Below are positions 1 through 8,986 of a stretch of DNA of 38,098 bases, in pieces. The DNA lies in the NCBI GenBank assembly GCA_035471925.1, contig DATIPO010000199.1, forward strand, positions 1-38,098, read 5' to 3'. How positions within the stretch are numbered: the first letter of the stretch is position 1; each line of letters opens with the position of its first letter. The DNA comes from JANQFM01 sp035471925. GTDB lineage: Bacteria > Acidobacteriota > UBA6911 > RPQK01 > DATIPO01. The notes below the pieces were generated by a model. The model had not been told where the DNA came from. It saw only the letters and a list, made by a program, of their open reading frames with translations, and ran no database searches. The position numbers were made by a program, and so were the translations under genes.

Positions 1-1001
1 TCGTCGCGGACGGTAATGATTTCCTGGTCGCTCAAAAAGGCCATATAGGCATCGACCGACTCATTGTTGCGGCGATCGTACTCCTCAGAACTGGAAATAT
101 CCTGCAAAGGCGGCAGATCGCGGTTGCGGTGCTCTTCCAGACGCAAAGACGCGTGGGAACGCGCCAGCGCGCGCCGCATCAGGGTGACCTCTTCGTCCCA
201 GGTAAAGGGAACCATGTGGACCTTCTGCAGGTACCAGGTGTAGTTCTCCTTGCCCACGCCCGAGGGACCCTGCTTGGAGGGGAGCTGTTCCTCCAGCCAG
301 GCCTTGAAGTCCTCGGTGGCTTGGCGGGCTGACTCCACCGCCTCGGCCAGTTGCGGATGCTGTGAGACCTGCTCACCATAGGCCGTCAGCCCCGAACTCT
401 GCGAACTCATTTGAAGGATGCCGCCCTTCCACAGATCGCGGGCGTCGCCCGTCAGGTTGCCCCGAGCCTGCTCCAATAGCGGCGGGATGGAGCGGAAGCG
501 CTCAGTCAGGTGGGCGGCGTCCTCGTCGCTGAGGGGATAATCGTAGGTCCACACGTCGATGGGCGGGTAGGCCGTGGGACCTTCGTGAGCCGGCACGTCG
601 CTGCGCGAGGCAAAAAAGAGGTTGTAGAAAGCCGGATTTCGCTCCCAGGGACGGCGCACGCGGTGATCGAAATCCATGCCGTTCATCTCGGCTTGCACGA
701 TCTTGTAGTCGACCTGCTGGGGGACCGTCCATCCTCTGGGATCGATGGCCTCCAGACGGGCGCGGTAGTCTCCCAGGTTCTGGTATTGGGCGGCCATGGC
801 GTCAGCGCTGTAGTCGGGCACTCCGTCCACCATCTCAGGCTTCTGAAATTCCCTCCACTCGGCGAATAGATCCACCAAGTCCTGGTAGTCGCTGCTGGAC
901 GGCCCGGAGGCTGTTTGCGCCGGCCCCCCAGGTGTGCAGGCAGCGAAGATCAACAACAAAGAAACAGCGATAGTGAAGCGGAAAGCAATGCGATGAGACA
1001 T
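1..1001 (-). CDS. DUF885-like lipoprotein, C-terminus cut by window edge
   Basis: The frame is open from an ATG at 1001 to the window edge, giving 333 residues with no stop, so the C-terminal part is missing. The start is supported by a GGGAGGG ribosome site just upstream. The N-terminus is a lipoprotein signal: a hydrophobic stretch ending in LLLIFAAC, with the lipobox cysteine near residue 21. The mature part is hydrophilic and probably helical. Its motifs (VPQQVDYKIVQAEM, then RPWERNPAFYN, then GKENYTWYLQK) resemble the N-terminal half of DUF885 proteins, which are putative zinc-peptidase-like proteins. The HExxH-type motif expected later in that family lies outside the window, so activity cannot be judged. 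It is a separate minus-strand gene, 104 bp beyond the stop side of nothing shared with its neighbour's start at 1588. Family assignment is from motif resemblance only. Confidence 0.72.
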   Translation of the reverse strand, partial: MSHRIAFRFTIAVSLLLIFAACTPGGPAQTASGPSSSDYQDLVDLFAEWREFQKPEMVDGVPDYSADAMAAQYQNLGDYRARLEAIDPRGWTVPQQVDYKIVQAEMNGMDFDHRVRRPWERNPAFYNLFFASRSDVPAHEGPTAYPPIDVWTYDYPLSDEDAAHLTERFRSIPPLLEQARGNLTGDARDLWKGGILQMSSQSSGLTAYGEQVSQHPQLAEAVESARQATEDFKAWLEEQLPSKQGPSGVGKENYTWYLQKVHMVPFTWDEEVTLMRRALARSHASLRLEEHRNRDLPPLQDISSSEEYDRRNNESVDAYMAFLSDQEIITVRD

Positions 1002-1105
1002 TCCCCAACCCTCCCAAGAGAACACGAAATGGGCATGAACAACTTGGGCTGAAGTATGCGGGGGCCTGGAGCAAGTGTCAAGCCGCAGCTTGTGGCCTGA
1101 TGGCC

Positions 1106-1588
1106 CTAGTCAGCGGACCGGTAGAGGACTTCCCGCTTCTTGTGGACCTTGTCGACAACGGCTCCGGCGATGGAACCGACACCCGCGCCCATGCCTCCCA
1201 GGAAGAGGGCATTCGCACCCGCGGTGAAGTCGTCGAAGACACCGTCCTCGCCGGCAGCGAAACCGATTGCTGCACCGGCCCCGAAACCGGCCAAGATCCC
1301 GATCAAAGCGCCGTTTTTGATCGGATCGTCCACCCGGCGGAGGGCGCTGATGCGCCTGATGGAGGTGCGGGCCAGCTCGCGATCCTGTCCCAGATAAGTG
1401 ATCTTGACAGCATCGCCGGTCAGTTCCTGGAAGGTGGCCTCAAGCTGCTGGCCGTCCTTGGTGGAAACGACAATTTCGGCTCCCGCCTGAAGACGCTCCA
1501 CCTTTTCCCAGCGTCCGGGGATGGCGTCGGCATAGGCCATCGAAAGGCAAGTCCACAAAATGATGATGGCATGAAGAGTGCGCTTCAT
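1106..1588 (-). CDS. secreted glycine-zipper protein
   Basis: This gene encodes 160 residues. The ATG at 1588 is chosen because AAGGAGAG lies seven bases upstream and a signal peptide follows directly (MKRTLHAIIILWTCLSMAYA). A soluble part of about 65 residues then contains a small beta-rich segment that resembles the start of an Sm-like or SH3-like barrel (GAEIVVSTKDGQQLEATF...). The C-terminal half is glycine- and alanine-rich with GxxxG spacing (GALIGILAGFGAGAAIGFAAG, then GGMGAGVGSIAGAVVD), which is typical of glycine-zipper membrane-inserting segments. It probably sits in or on the cell envelope. No enzyme motif is visible and the function is unknown. It stands alone on the minus strand between two unrelated genes. 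Confidence 0.75.
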   Translation of the reverse strand: MKRTLHAIIILWTCLSMAYADAIPGRWEKVERLQAGAEIVVSTKDGQQLEATFQELTGDAVKITYLGQDRELARTSIRRISALRRVDDPIKNGALIGILAGFGAGAAIGFAAGEDGVFDDFTAGANALFLGGMGAGVGSIAGAVVDKVHKKREVLYRSAD

Positions 1589-1822
1589 GGTTGATCTCTC
1601 CTTTCGCCTCGCCTCAGGTGCACCCGCTGTGCCGAAGCCGGTCCAAAAGGACGCGGACAGGCGCAAACCCGGCTGGGGCTGCCTCTCCGGGTGCCGGAAG
1701 GGACGAACTGGCGTGCAGCGCCAAACTGCCTTTCGATGCCTGCCGCGGCGGCAGGCGCAAGATTTCCGGGCGGATTGTCGAGAGTCATCAAAAATGGCAC
1801 AGTTCCCCTCAGGACGACCTGC

Positions 1823-2565
1823 ATGGCGAACTTCAAAGACCATTTCTCCCTTCGAGCAGCCGACTATGCCTCGTGCCGCCCTTCCTATCCGGCGGCGTTG
1901 GCCGAGTTTCTCGTTGATCTATGTGCCGAACCGGGACTGGCCTGGGAGGCGGGATGCGGGTCGGGGCAGCTTTCGGTGCTGCTGGCCCAGCGCTTTGGCC
2001 GGGTGGCTGCGACGGATGCCAGCCGCCAGCAACAGGGCCAGGCCAGCCGGGGTACCAACATCGCTTACTGGTGCGCGACGGCCGAGAACAGCGCTTGGCC
2101 GGAGGGACGGCCGACTTGGCGGTGGCGGCTCAAGCCGCTCACTGGTTCGACTTGGAGTCCTACTACCGCGAGGTGCGGCGGGTGTTGCGTCCGGGCGGTG
2201 CGGTGGCTCTGGTCACCTACGGCAACGTCCGCCTCGACGAGCAGTTCGAGCCGCTGCTCGAGTCTTACCGGGAGATGATCGCCTCCTACTGGCCTCCGGA
2301 GCGCCGCTGCGTCGAGGAGGGCTACCGCTCGTTGCCCTTCCCCTTCCGTGAACTGGAGACGCCTGCCTTGCAGATGGAAGCCGATTGGCCCCTTGACCGA
2401 TTCATCGGATACCTGCAAACCTCCTCGGCCATCCAAGCCATGCTGCGGGAGCAGGGCAGGGCGCCTATGCGGGACTTCCGCCGCCGTCTGGCCGCGGCTT
2501 GGGGCCGTGCCGGAGCGCCCCGCTCCGTCCAGTGGCCCTTGACCCTGCGGGCCGGCCGAGTCTAG
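1823..2565 (+). pseudogene. class I SAM-dependent methyltransferase, frameshifted
   Basis: Two frames together make one methyltransferase of about 247 residues. The first frame starts at the ATG at 1823 and contains the SAM-binding motif I (LAWEAGCGSGQLS) and the acidic strand-2 end (RVAATDAS). Homology continues in another frame from about 2107 with ADLAVAAQAAHWFDLESYYREVRRVLRPGG, the usual post-I and motif III region, and runs to TAG at 2563-2565. The shift maps to the GGG at 2104-2106, where one extra base would restore the full protein. The switch between frames falls exactly where the family continues, so this is either a real one-base deletion or a sequencing or assembly error. No substrate can be inferred. 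The stop lies about 105 bp before the ADOP permease start. Confidence 0.8.
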
Positions 2566-2669
2566 CCTCTGACCGAACTTTGCGGAAATCGCTTTTCTCC
2601 AAACCCTTGGTCGGTTTTCTCCGTAGCAGTAGTAAACCCCAATCGCCTACCGGCTTCAGGAGACCTTGC

Positions 2670-5063
2670 ATGCCTGGAATTCGCTACGCGCTGAGAAGCT
2701 TGATGCAAAACCCCGGATTTACGCTGACAGCCGTCCTTTGCTTGGGATTGGGGCTGGGGGCGAACACCGCTATTTTCAGCGTCGTCAAGGCCGCTCTGCT
2801 GTTCGAGATTCCCGTCGAATCGCCCCAGGAGATGATGCTGGTCTGGTCCAGCAATCCATCTCGAGAGCGGACGCGCAACTTGGTTTCGGTCAATGATTTC
2901 CACGATTTTCGCCAGCAAAGCCGGTCCTTCGAAGGAATGGCGGCCTACCGCGGCGCCACTTACAACCTGAGTGGCGGCGAATACCCCGTCCGGGCCGCGG
3001 GGATGGCGGTGACGGGCGACTACTTTGACCTTGCGGGCACCCAGGCGGCTCAAGGACGCCTGCTGAGGGAAAGCGACGAATCGCAACCCGGAGGGGTCGT
3101 TCTGGCGCATCGGCTTTGCCAACGGGCCTTCGGCTCCTGCGAGGGCATCGTGGGGCGGACCATCCGGCTCAACGGACGTCCCGTCACGGTAGTGGGCGTC
3201 CTGCCCGAGGGATTCTGGTTTCCTTTCCCGGGGGCCGAACTCTACACGCCTTTGGCGCTGCGTCCGGCATCGGCGGACCGAGGCGAGCGCTCGCTGGTGG
3301 TGACCGGACGTCTGGCTGAGAATGTTTCGCTCCGGGAAGCCCAGAGCGAGCTGACGGGACTGGCCCAGCGTCTTAGCGAGTCCTACCCACAGACCAACCG
3401 TGGCTGGCAGGTACGCGTGGTGCCCGTCCGCGAGCAGTTGGTGGCCGGAGTGTCCACCGGACTGACCTTGCTCTTCGGAGCCGTCAGCTTCGTGCTGCTG
3501 ATCGTGTGCGCCAACGTGGGCAACCTCTTTCTGGCCCGTTCCGGCTCACGCCGACGCGAGATCGCCGTCCGCAAGGCCCTGGGCGCCGGACGCCTTTCCA
3601 TCGCAGGCCAACTTCTCACCGAAGGCGCGCTGCTTTCCCTGATGGGCGCGGTGCCGGGGCTGGCCCTGGCTTGGTGGGGGACCTCCCAGCTTCAGGGACT
3701 CTTCGCGGGCATCCCGTTCCTGGCCCAGCGGATGACGCTCGACCTGCGGGTGCTGGGTTATTTGGGGCTGGTGACGCTGCTGGCACCGCTGCTTTTCGCC
3801 TTGGCGCCAGCGCTGCAGGGCTCGCGGCTCGATATCGTAGAAGGCCTCAAGTCAGGGCGGCAGCCGTCCTCGGGCGGGCCGCGCCGGCTGCGTAACGCAC
3901 TGGTGGTTTCGGAAGTGGCCCTTTCGCTGACCTTGCTGGTGTGCGTGGGGCTCTTCCTGCGGACCTTGACCGCCTTGGAAGAGGTGGAACTGGGCTTCCA
4001 GCCCGACCGCTTGCTGGTGGCCGACGTGGCCATTCCCGAAAGGGACGGGGGACCATCGCAGCTTGACCTGCGGGAGGCGATCCTGGGCCGTGCCGAGGCC
4101 TTGCCGGGAGCCGTCCGCGCCGGATGGATCAGCAGTCCGCCGCTGACCGGCAGCGCGCTCAATCCGAACCGCGAAATATCCCTTGAGGGGCAAGGCCGAG
4201 CCGCCTCGAAGACGCCTCCGGCGGCCGGAGAACTGGTGGCCAGCCGAGGCTACTTCGAAGCCCTCGCCATCCCCCTGATCTCGGGACGCCTGTATGAAGA
4301 GTCGGGTTTGCAGGACCAGCCGCCCGTGGCGGTGGTGAGTCAGACCTTGGCGCGCCGCTGCTGGCCCGGAAAGGAAGCGCTGGGCAAGCGCTTCAAGCTC
4401 GGCGCCTCCGACTCGTCCAGCCCTTGGATCGAGGTCATCGGCGTGGTGGGCGACGTCATCAACGACGACCGCGACCAGCCGTCCCTGCCGCTGGCTTACC
4501 GACCGGTCTCTCAGCGTCCTCTGGAAGAACTCTCCCTGGTCCTGCGCAGTCAACCTGATCCGATGACCCTGGCTGATCCGTTGCGCGGCGAAATCAGCCA
4601 AGTCCTGCCCGATCAGCCGGTCTTCAACATCCGCACCATGGAGGACATCGTGCAACGGGACCTGGCGGGCGCCTACCTGATCATCCACATGATGGGCCTG
4701 CTGGCCTTGACCGCCCTGGCACTTGCCGCCGTGGGGCTTTACGGAGTCATGGCCCACCTTTCCCGCCAGCGCACCTACGAGTTAGGCATCCGCATGGCCC
4801 TGGGTGCCGGACGGACCCGCATCCTGCGGCTGGTCTCTGGACAAGCCTTGGTCCTGGTGTTGGCCGGATCGGCTCTGGGCGCACTGCTGGCTGCCGCCGC
4901 AGCTCAGCTTCTGGCCGATCAGCTCTACCAGGTCAGCCCCTTCGATCCCCTGACCTTTCTGGCGACGGTCCTGCTTCTGCTGTCCGCTGCCCTGCCGGCC
5001 TCCATCCTCCCCGCTTGGCGCGCCTCCCGCACCGACCCCCTGACCGCCCTGCGCGCCGATTAA
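2670..5063 (+). CDS. ADOP-family FtsX/MacB-type permease
   Basis: This gene encodes 797 residues. The frame is open further upstream, but the ATG at 2670 is preceded by CAGGAGA at good distance and starts the usual ADOP sequence (MPGIRYALRSLMQNPGFT). The architecture is the duplicated MacB_PCD plus FtsX layout: a first membrane helix near residues 15-37, a periplasmic domain to about 230, three helices near 280-400, a second helix near 430 with a second periplasmic domain to about 650, and three C-terminal helices. FtsX hallmarks are visible, such as RREIAVRKALGAGR and YELGIRMALGAGR at equivalent places in the two halves. No ATP-binding protein is encoded nearby, as usual for ADOPs. The substrate is unknown. 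ADOPs are strongly enriched in Acidobacteriota, which informs the taxonomic guess. Confidence 0.92.
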   Translation: MPGIRYALRSLMQNPGFTLTAVLCLGLGLGANTAIFSVVKAALLFEIPVESPQEMMLVWSSNPSRERTRNLVSVNDFHDFRQQSRSFEGMAAYRGATYNLSGGEYPVRAAGMAVTGDYFDLAGTQAAQGRLLRESDESQPGGVVLAHRLCQRAFGSCEGIVGRTIRLNGRPVTVVGVLPEGFWFPFPGAELYTPLALRPASADRGERSLVVTGRLAENVSLREAQSELTGLAQRLSESYPQTNRGWQVRVVPVREQLVAGVSTGLTLLFGAVSFVLLIVCANVGNLFLARSGSRRREIAVRKALGAGRLSIAGQLLTEGALLSLMGAVPGLALAWWGTSQLQGLFAGIPFLAQRMTLDLRVLGYLGLVTLLAPLLFALAPALQGSRLDIVEGLKSGRQPSSGGPRRLRNALVVSEVALSLTLLVCVGLFLRTLTALEEVELGFQPDRLLVADVAIPERDGGPSQLDLREAILGRAEALPGAVRAGWISSPPLTGSALNPNREISLEGQGRAASKTPPAAGELVASRGYFEALAIPLISGRLYEESGLQDQPPVAVVSQTLARRCWPGKEALGKRFKLGASDSSSPWIEVIGVVGDVINDDRDQPSLPLAYRPVSQRPLEELSLVLRSQPDPMTLADPLRGEISQVLPDQPVFNIRTMEDIVQRDLAGAYLIIHMMGLLALTALALAAVGLYGVMAHLSRQRTYELGIRMALGAGRTRILRLVSGQALVLVLAGSALGALLAAAAAQLLADQLYQVSPFDPLTFLATVLLLLSAALPASILPAWRASRTDPLTALRAD

Positions 5064-5399
5064 GAAGGTGCCCAGCCAGACGGCGGCGAGAACTGCCAGC
5101 CGGCAGCCGTCCGGCCCGGTAAAAGGCCTTCCTGGAGAAGCGTTCCAACTCACAAAAGGCACCCACGGCAAGGGTGCGAGCCACTGGCTAGCTCGGCCGA
5201 GTCGGCGACGGGGGCAGCGTGGAGGAGAATTAGTTAAACAAAAATACTCCTTGTATGCACAATCACAGGGTATAGGCATCAGTTTGCCGAGAATAAGGGA
5301 AAGCGCCAAGGACCCACCTCGGGAAGGTGCGGTTGTTGGCTTGACCGAATTCGACGCGCAGCCCGAATGGAAGCCCGTCGCGTTCCAGGAGACCGATTG
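5064..5399 (+). other. intergenic region upstream of the subtilase gene
   Basis: There is no convincing gene in these 336 bases. The first part remains GC-rich, and 5225-5290 is noticeably more AT-rich and may hold the promoter of the subtilase gene. I could not find a hexamer pair with acceptable spacing. AGGAG at about 5386 serves as ribosome site for the ATG at 5400. Confidence 0.5.
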
Positions 5400-7220
5400 A
5401 TGCGAAAGCAAATGACATCCCTTTGCAGAGTGCTGAGCAGCGTGTATTGGACTCTCGGCGGTCGTGGACTTGCCTGCTTGGCGACCGTCTTTCTCTTCTT
5501 GGGCCTGACCTTGCAGGCGCAGCAAGAGGACTTCCGTAGAGGGCGAGTGCTGGTCCAGCCGCGGGCCGGCTTGTCGAGCGCGCAGCTCTCCTCGATTCTC
5601 GGTGCCCAGGGGGGCCGCTCGACTCAGGTGCTTTCCTCCATCAATCTCCATGTCGTTGAACTGCCCGCCACGGCTAATGAGGAGGCTGTGGCCAGAGCCT
5701 TGAGCAGAAATCCCCAGATTCAGTTCGCGGAATTGGATTGGCTGATTGAACCCGAAGTGACGACGGCCAACGACCCGATGTTCGACAATGCCTGGCATCT
5801 CTCGCGGATCCGGGCCCCCGAGGCTTGGGACCTTTCTGTGGGCCAAGGAATCACGGTGGCCGTTCTGGATACCGGAGTCGACCCCGATCATCCCGACCTG
5901 TCCCCTCAACTGGTGCCGGGCTGGAATCTCTACGACAACAATGCCGACACCTCGGACGTCTATGGCCACGGCACCAAAGTGGCAGGCGTTGTGGCCGCCC
6001 TGAGCAACAATGGCTTGGGAGTTACGTCCATCGCCTGGAGCGCCCGCGTCATGCCGGTCCGCATCAGCCGCCCCGATGGCGCCGCCTATGTCAGCACCAT
6101 CGCTCAAGGGCTGACTTGGGCCGCCGATCACGGCGCTGATGTGGCCAATATCAGCTATCGGGTCTCCCACTACTCCTCGGTCAGGAGCGCCGCCGAGTAC
6201 CTGCGAAGCTTGGGCGGCATCACTGTCGTCAGCGCCGGAAATTCGCATGGATACGAAGCGTTCGCGCCCAACCCCTCAGTCCTGGCGATTTCAGCGACAA
6301 CCAGCAGCGATGCTCTGGCTAGCTTCTCCAGCTACGGGGAGTATGTCGACTTATCGGCACCAGGCTCAGGCATCTGGACGACCACAAACGGAGGCGGCTA
6401 CGGAGCGCCCTCGGGCACCTCGTTCTCCAGTCCGGTGACGGCGGCCGTGGTAGCCTTGATGATGGCGGTGAACCCGAGTTTGACGCCGCCGCAGTTGGAA
6501 GATCTCCTGTTTTCGACGGCTCTTGACCTGGGAGCTTCCGGATACGACATTTATTTCGGCCACGGCCGGGTGGATGCCGCGGCCGCCGTGGCCGCCGCCG
6601 CCGGCCTTTCCGACCAGGACTCAACGCCTCCCTCGGTATCGATAGTCTCTCCCGCAGGAGGAACCGTCTCCGGTGTGGTGGCGGTCGACGTCAGCGCCTC
6701 CGACAACGTGCAAGTCTCCTCAGTCGAACTCTTCGCACAAGGCTCGTGGGTGGGCACAGACCCAACTGCGCCTTATCAGTTCAGTTGGGATTCGAGCGAA
6801 TACCCTGACGGCCCCGCTTCGCTGCAAGCCTTCGCCTACGATCCGAGCGGCAACCAAGGATCCTCTCCCCCTGTCGAGCTTGAGGTCGACAACGTCCCCG
6901 ATGCGCCTGACACGGTCCCTCCCGTGGTGGCGATCGCCTCGCCCTCCGACGGTCAAGTCGTCACAAAGAACGTCCACATCACAGTCGAAGCCTCCGACGA
7001 CCGGGGGCTCTCCCAGGTGCAGCTCTCCATCGACGGCAACGTGGTGCTGAGCGGTACGAGCGGCTTGTCCTACTCCTGGAACACGCGCCGGGAAGCAAGC
7101 GGTGCTCACCTGATCGAAGCTCGGGCCTGGGACGAGGCGGGTAACTTCGCCTCCCACTCCGTCGAAGTCCAGATCTCGGATGGCGGCAAGGGATCTAAAG
7201 GTAAAGGAAAAAACAAATAG
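5400..7220 (+). CDS. secreted subtilisin-family (S8) serine protease with Ig-like repeats
   Basis: This gene encodes 606 residues. The ATG at 5400 is chosen over an upstream one because AGGAG lies 5' and a signal segment follows (hydrophobic to about residue 40, ending LTLQAQ). A short inhibitor_I9-like or fervidolysin-like propeptide covers about 46-118. The catalytic domain, about 125-410, has the full triad: Asp157 in VAVLDTGVD, His190 in YGHGTKVAG and Ser341 in SGTSFSSPV. The oxyanion Asn281 is in VVSAGN. Two Ig-like modules follow (about 415-505 and 512-595), each beginning with a TPPSVSIVSP or VPPVVAIASP pattern as in Bacterial_Ig_7 or cadherin-like repeats. The last dozen residues are a Lys/Gly tail (GGKGSKGKGKNK). 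It is predicted to be an active exported protease acting outside the cell. It stands as a single transcription unit. Confidence 0.93.
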   Translation: MRKQMTSLCRVLSSVYWTLGGRGLACLATVFLFLGLTLQAQQEDFRRGRVLVQPRAGLSSAQLSSILGAQGGRSTQVLSSINLHVVELPATANEEAVARALSRNPQIQFAELDWLIEPEVTTANDPMFDNAWHLSRIRAPEAWDLSVGQGITVAVLDTGVDPDHPDLSPQLVPGWNLYDNNADTSDVYGHGTKVAGVVAALSNNGLGVTSIAWSARVMPVRISRPDGAAYVSTIAQGLTWAADHGADVANISYRVSHYSSVRSAAEYLRSLGGITVVSAGNSHGYEAFAPNPSVLAISATTSSDALASFSSYGEYVDLSAPGSGIWTTTNGGGYGAPSGTSFSSPVTAAVVALMMAVNPSLTPPQLEDLLFSTALDLGASGYDIYFGHGRVDAAAAVAAAAGLSDQDSTPPSVSIVSPAGGTVSGVVAVDVSASDNVQVSSVELFAQGSWVGTDPTAPYQFSWDSSEYPDGPASLQAFAYDPSGNQGSSPPVELEVDNVPDAPDTVPPVVAIASPSDGQVVTKNVHITVEASDDRGLSQVQLSIDGNVVLSGTSGLSYSWNTRREASGAHLIEARAWDEAGNFASHSVEVQISDGGKGSKGKGKNK

Positions 7221-7566
7221 TTTTTGTCAATTGCCTAACTCATCTAACTAGTCGACAGTTAAGTAAAATCGTCCCGACATCCCGAGATTTCCGGTGGCTT
7301 CTGCCTTTGAGCCCCGGGCCCTCCCGCCATGCCAGTCTTGCGGCAGCCCTTATTGCAACCCCGTTGGGCTCCCCAAGCGCTGAACGTAAGCTTATTAAGG
7401 TACCGTAAGGCTCCTTGGCATGATCAGAGGCTCTGTGGATTTGCTTTCCCCTTGCATTTAGAAGCAGACGTAGCGTATGCTGGCGGCAAAGAGTCCCTCA
7501 AAAAGACTCAAGTTGTTTTCAAACAGAGCTAGTGCGAGAACTCGTATCGAGTAAAGGAGAGGCGCG
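7221..7566 (+). other. intergenic region upstream of the Cys-rich secreted protein gene
   Basis: There is no supportable gene in these 346 bases. The segment is more AT-rich than the flanking genes, especially 7221-7275 and 7440-7560, which fits a control region. A weak promoter candidate is listed separately. A good ribosome site (AAAGGAGAGG, about 7553-7562) precedes the ATG at 7567. Confidence 0.5.
7452..7481 (+). promoter_or_regulatory. possible sigma70-type promoter for the 7567 gene
   Basis: TTGCAT at 7452-7457 and TATGCT at 7476-7481 are separated by 18 bases. Transcription would start about 75 bases before the ATG at 7567. The match to consensus is only partial, so this is a suggestion. 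Confidence 0.25.
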
Positions 7567-8640
7567 ATGAGTAAGACACTGTTTTGGGCAGCTATTGCTG
7601 TCTTGATTTGCGCTGTTATAGCTACGCCCGCTGTGGGCCAAGGCTGTGATTGTGAAAACAGCCCTTCCAGCATCTGCAGCGGTCAGGGATTCCGAATCAC
7701 TTTGGTCGCTTTCGAAATCGACCAGGATGCCGGCACCAGCAACTGGGACTACCAGGTCTGCAATGAAACTGGCCTGGGAACCGGCTGCGACGCCCCCAAA
7801 GACCTTTCACACATCGACCTGAGCCTGCCCGGTCTGGGCGAGTGCTTGACCGCGAGCCAGCAGATTGTGCTTTCCCAGCTTTCTGGCTTCGACAATGCCC
7901 TCTTAGCCTGTGGGGTCGACGATGAGGATCCGTCTTGTGATCTCTTTGGGGACACGGGCGACTTCGTGGCCAAGTGCGATATCGCATTAGGCAACTTGGA
8001 CCCCGGCGAGTGCGTGACCATGCGCCTGAGCATCGCCGGCGAGCAGCCCACCTTGGGCGCCGGTGCAGCCATGACGGTTACCAAGGCCGGCCCAGAGTGC
8101 GTCGGCAATTGCCTTCTCGGACCGGCCTGCGAGTCCTGCATCGAAGATCCTCAGGAAGAGGAATGCATGACCCGCACTCCCGGATTCTGGGGAACCCACC
8201 CGGCCATTACCTCGCTCTTCCTGCCCGTCACGGTATGCGGCGAGGACTTGTCGACGGTGGCCGCAGGATCGTGTGATTCGGCCACTGAAGCCATGTGCGT
8301 CTCCGGCGGACGCGAATCGCGCGGCAACCCCGTCTATGCCCAACTGGTCCGCCAGTTGACGGCAGCCAAGCTGAACTTGGCGGCCACAGCGGCCAACGGC
8401 GGCGAATGCGGCGACGAAATCGAACTTCTGATCGCGGAGTGCGAAGCGCTTTGCGGGGCCAACAAGAAGACGATCAGCGAAAGCGGCTGCGTGGAAGCGC
8501 TGGCCGCTTTTAACGAGTCGCTGGATACCTTGGGCACGACGCCGCCCCCGTTTGACAGGCCCGGGCCGGCCCAACCGGCCCAGTGCCGGGAAGCCAACGG
8601 CAACGGCCTGGTGATCGGCACGGGATCCTGCAACAATTAG
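7567..8640 (+). CDS. secreted cysteine-rich protein, function unknown
   Basis: This gene encodes 357 residues. The ATG at 7567 is preceded by AAAGGAGAGG and begins a clear Sec signal (MSKTLFWAAIAVLICAVIATPAVGQG, split here for reading: hydrophobic 5-20, cleavage near 24). The mature protein is acidic and has more than 25 cysteines, which suggests many disulfides outside the cytoplasm. An N-terminal part of about 150 residues (FRITLVAFEIDQDAGTSNWDYQVCN) looks like a beta-sandwich. A second part begins at about residue 200 with CMTRTPGFWGTHP, a motif seen in many bacterial secreted proteins of unknown role and usually written as a T-x-G-[FY]-W-x-x-H signature. I know no biochemical function. 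It is transcribed alone and followed by three hairpins. A structural or adhesive surface role is possible but not shown. Confidence 0.8.
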   Translation: MSKTLFWAAIAVLICAVIATPAVGQGCDCENSPSSICSGQGFRITLVAFEIDQDAGTSNWDYQVCNETGLGTGCDAPKDLSHIDLSLPGLGECLTASQQIVLSQLSGFDNALLACGVDDEDPSCDLFGDTGDFVAKCDIALGNLDPGECVTMRLSIAGEQPTLGAGAAMTVTKAGPECVGNCLLGPACESCIEDPQEEECMTRTPGFWGTHPAITSLFLPVTVCGEDLSTVAAGSCDSATEAMCVSGGRESRGNPVYAQLVRQLTAAKLNLAATAANGGECGDEIELLIAECEALCGANKKTISESGCVEALAAFNESLDTLGTTPPPFDRPGPAQPAQCREANGNGLVIGTGSCNN

Positions 8641-8986
8641 ACTGCGCCTCGTCCGCGAGCCCACAGACGCTCGCGGATAGAAAGCTGCCGGCCAGCGGTG
8701 CGATCGCCTCATAACCGCGGCCGGCAGCCTCGAGCCCCGGACCACCTCGAGGGTGGTCGCGGTCGAAGACCTTCTCGCCGTCCACCCGTGTCTGGCGGAA
8801 GCCCGGGCAACGGGCCGTTTACCGACCCATTGCCACGGCCCCTTCCCCCCGAACAGTACCTTCGCAGACATGAGCGGGACGAGGTCGCCACGACTGGAGC
8901 CCGGTTGGCGATGCGGTTTCCTTCCGTGCGGGCGTGGTATATCGTAGAGCCAGCGACTCAACCGCAGCTTGAACTCGGGGGCTCTC
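8641..8986 (+). other. intergenic region with hairpin array
   Basis: No gene is supported in these 346 bases. The first 120 bases hold three consecutive inverted repeats (separate entry). The rest, 8760-8986, is GC-rich with no clear promoter hexamers. The M14 peptidase gene at 8987 has only a weak G-rich ribosome site (CTCGGGGGCTCTC). Confidence 0.5.
8652..8758 (+). terminator. three consecutive hairpins after the Cys-rich protein gene
   Basis: Three inverted repeats follow the stop at 8640. The first pairs TCCGCGAG (8652-8659) with CTCGCGGA (8670-8677). The second pairs GCTGCCGGCC (8684-8693) with GGCCGGCAGC (8719-8728), extended inside by GCGGT (8695-8699) with ACCGC (8714-8718) and one bulged base. 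The third pairs GACCACC (8740-8746) with GGTGGTC (8752-8758). No T-run follows, so intrinsic termination in the classical form is not shown. They may instead protect the 3' end of the transcript or be REP-like repeats. Confidence 0.5.

Noticed and set aside
4782..6248. Minus-strand open frame spanning the ADOP end, the gap and the subtilase start
   Set aside because: It overlaps two well-supported genes and shows no family features.
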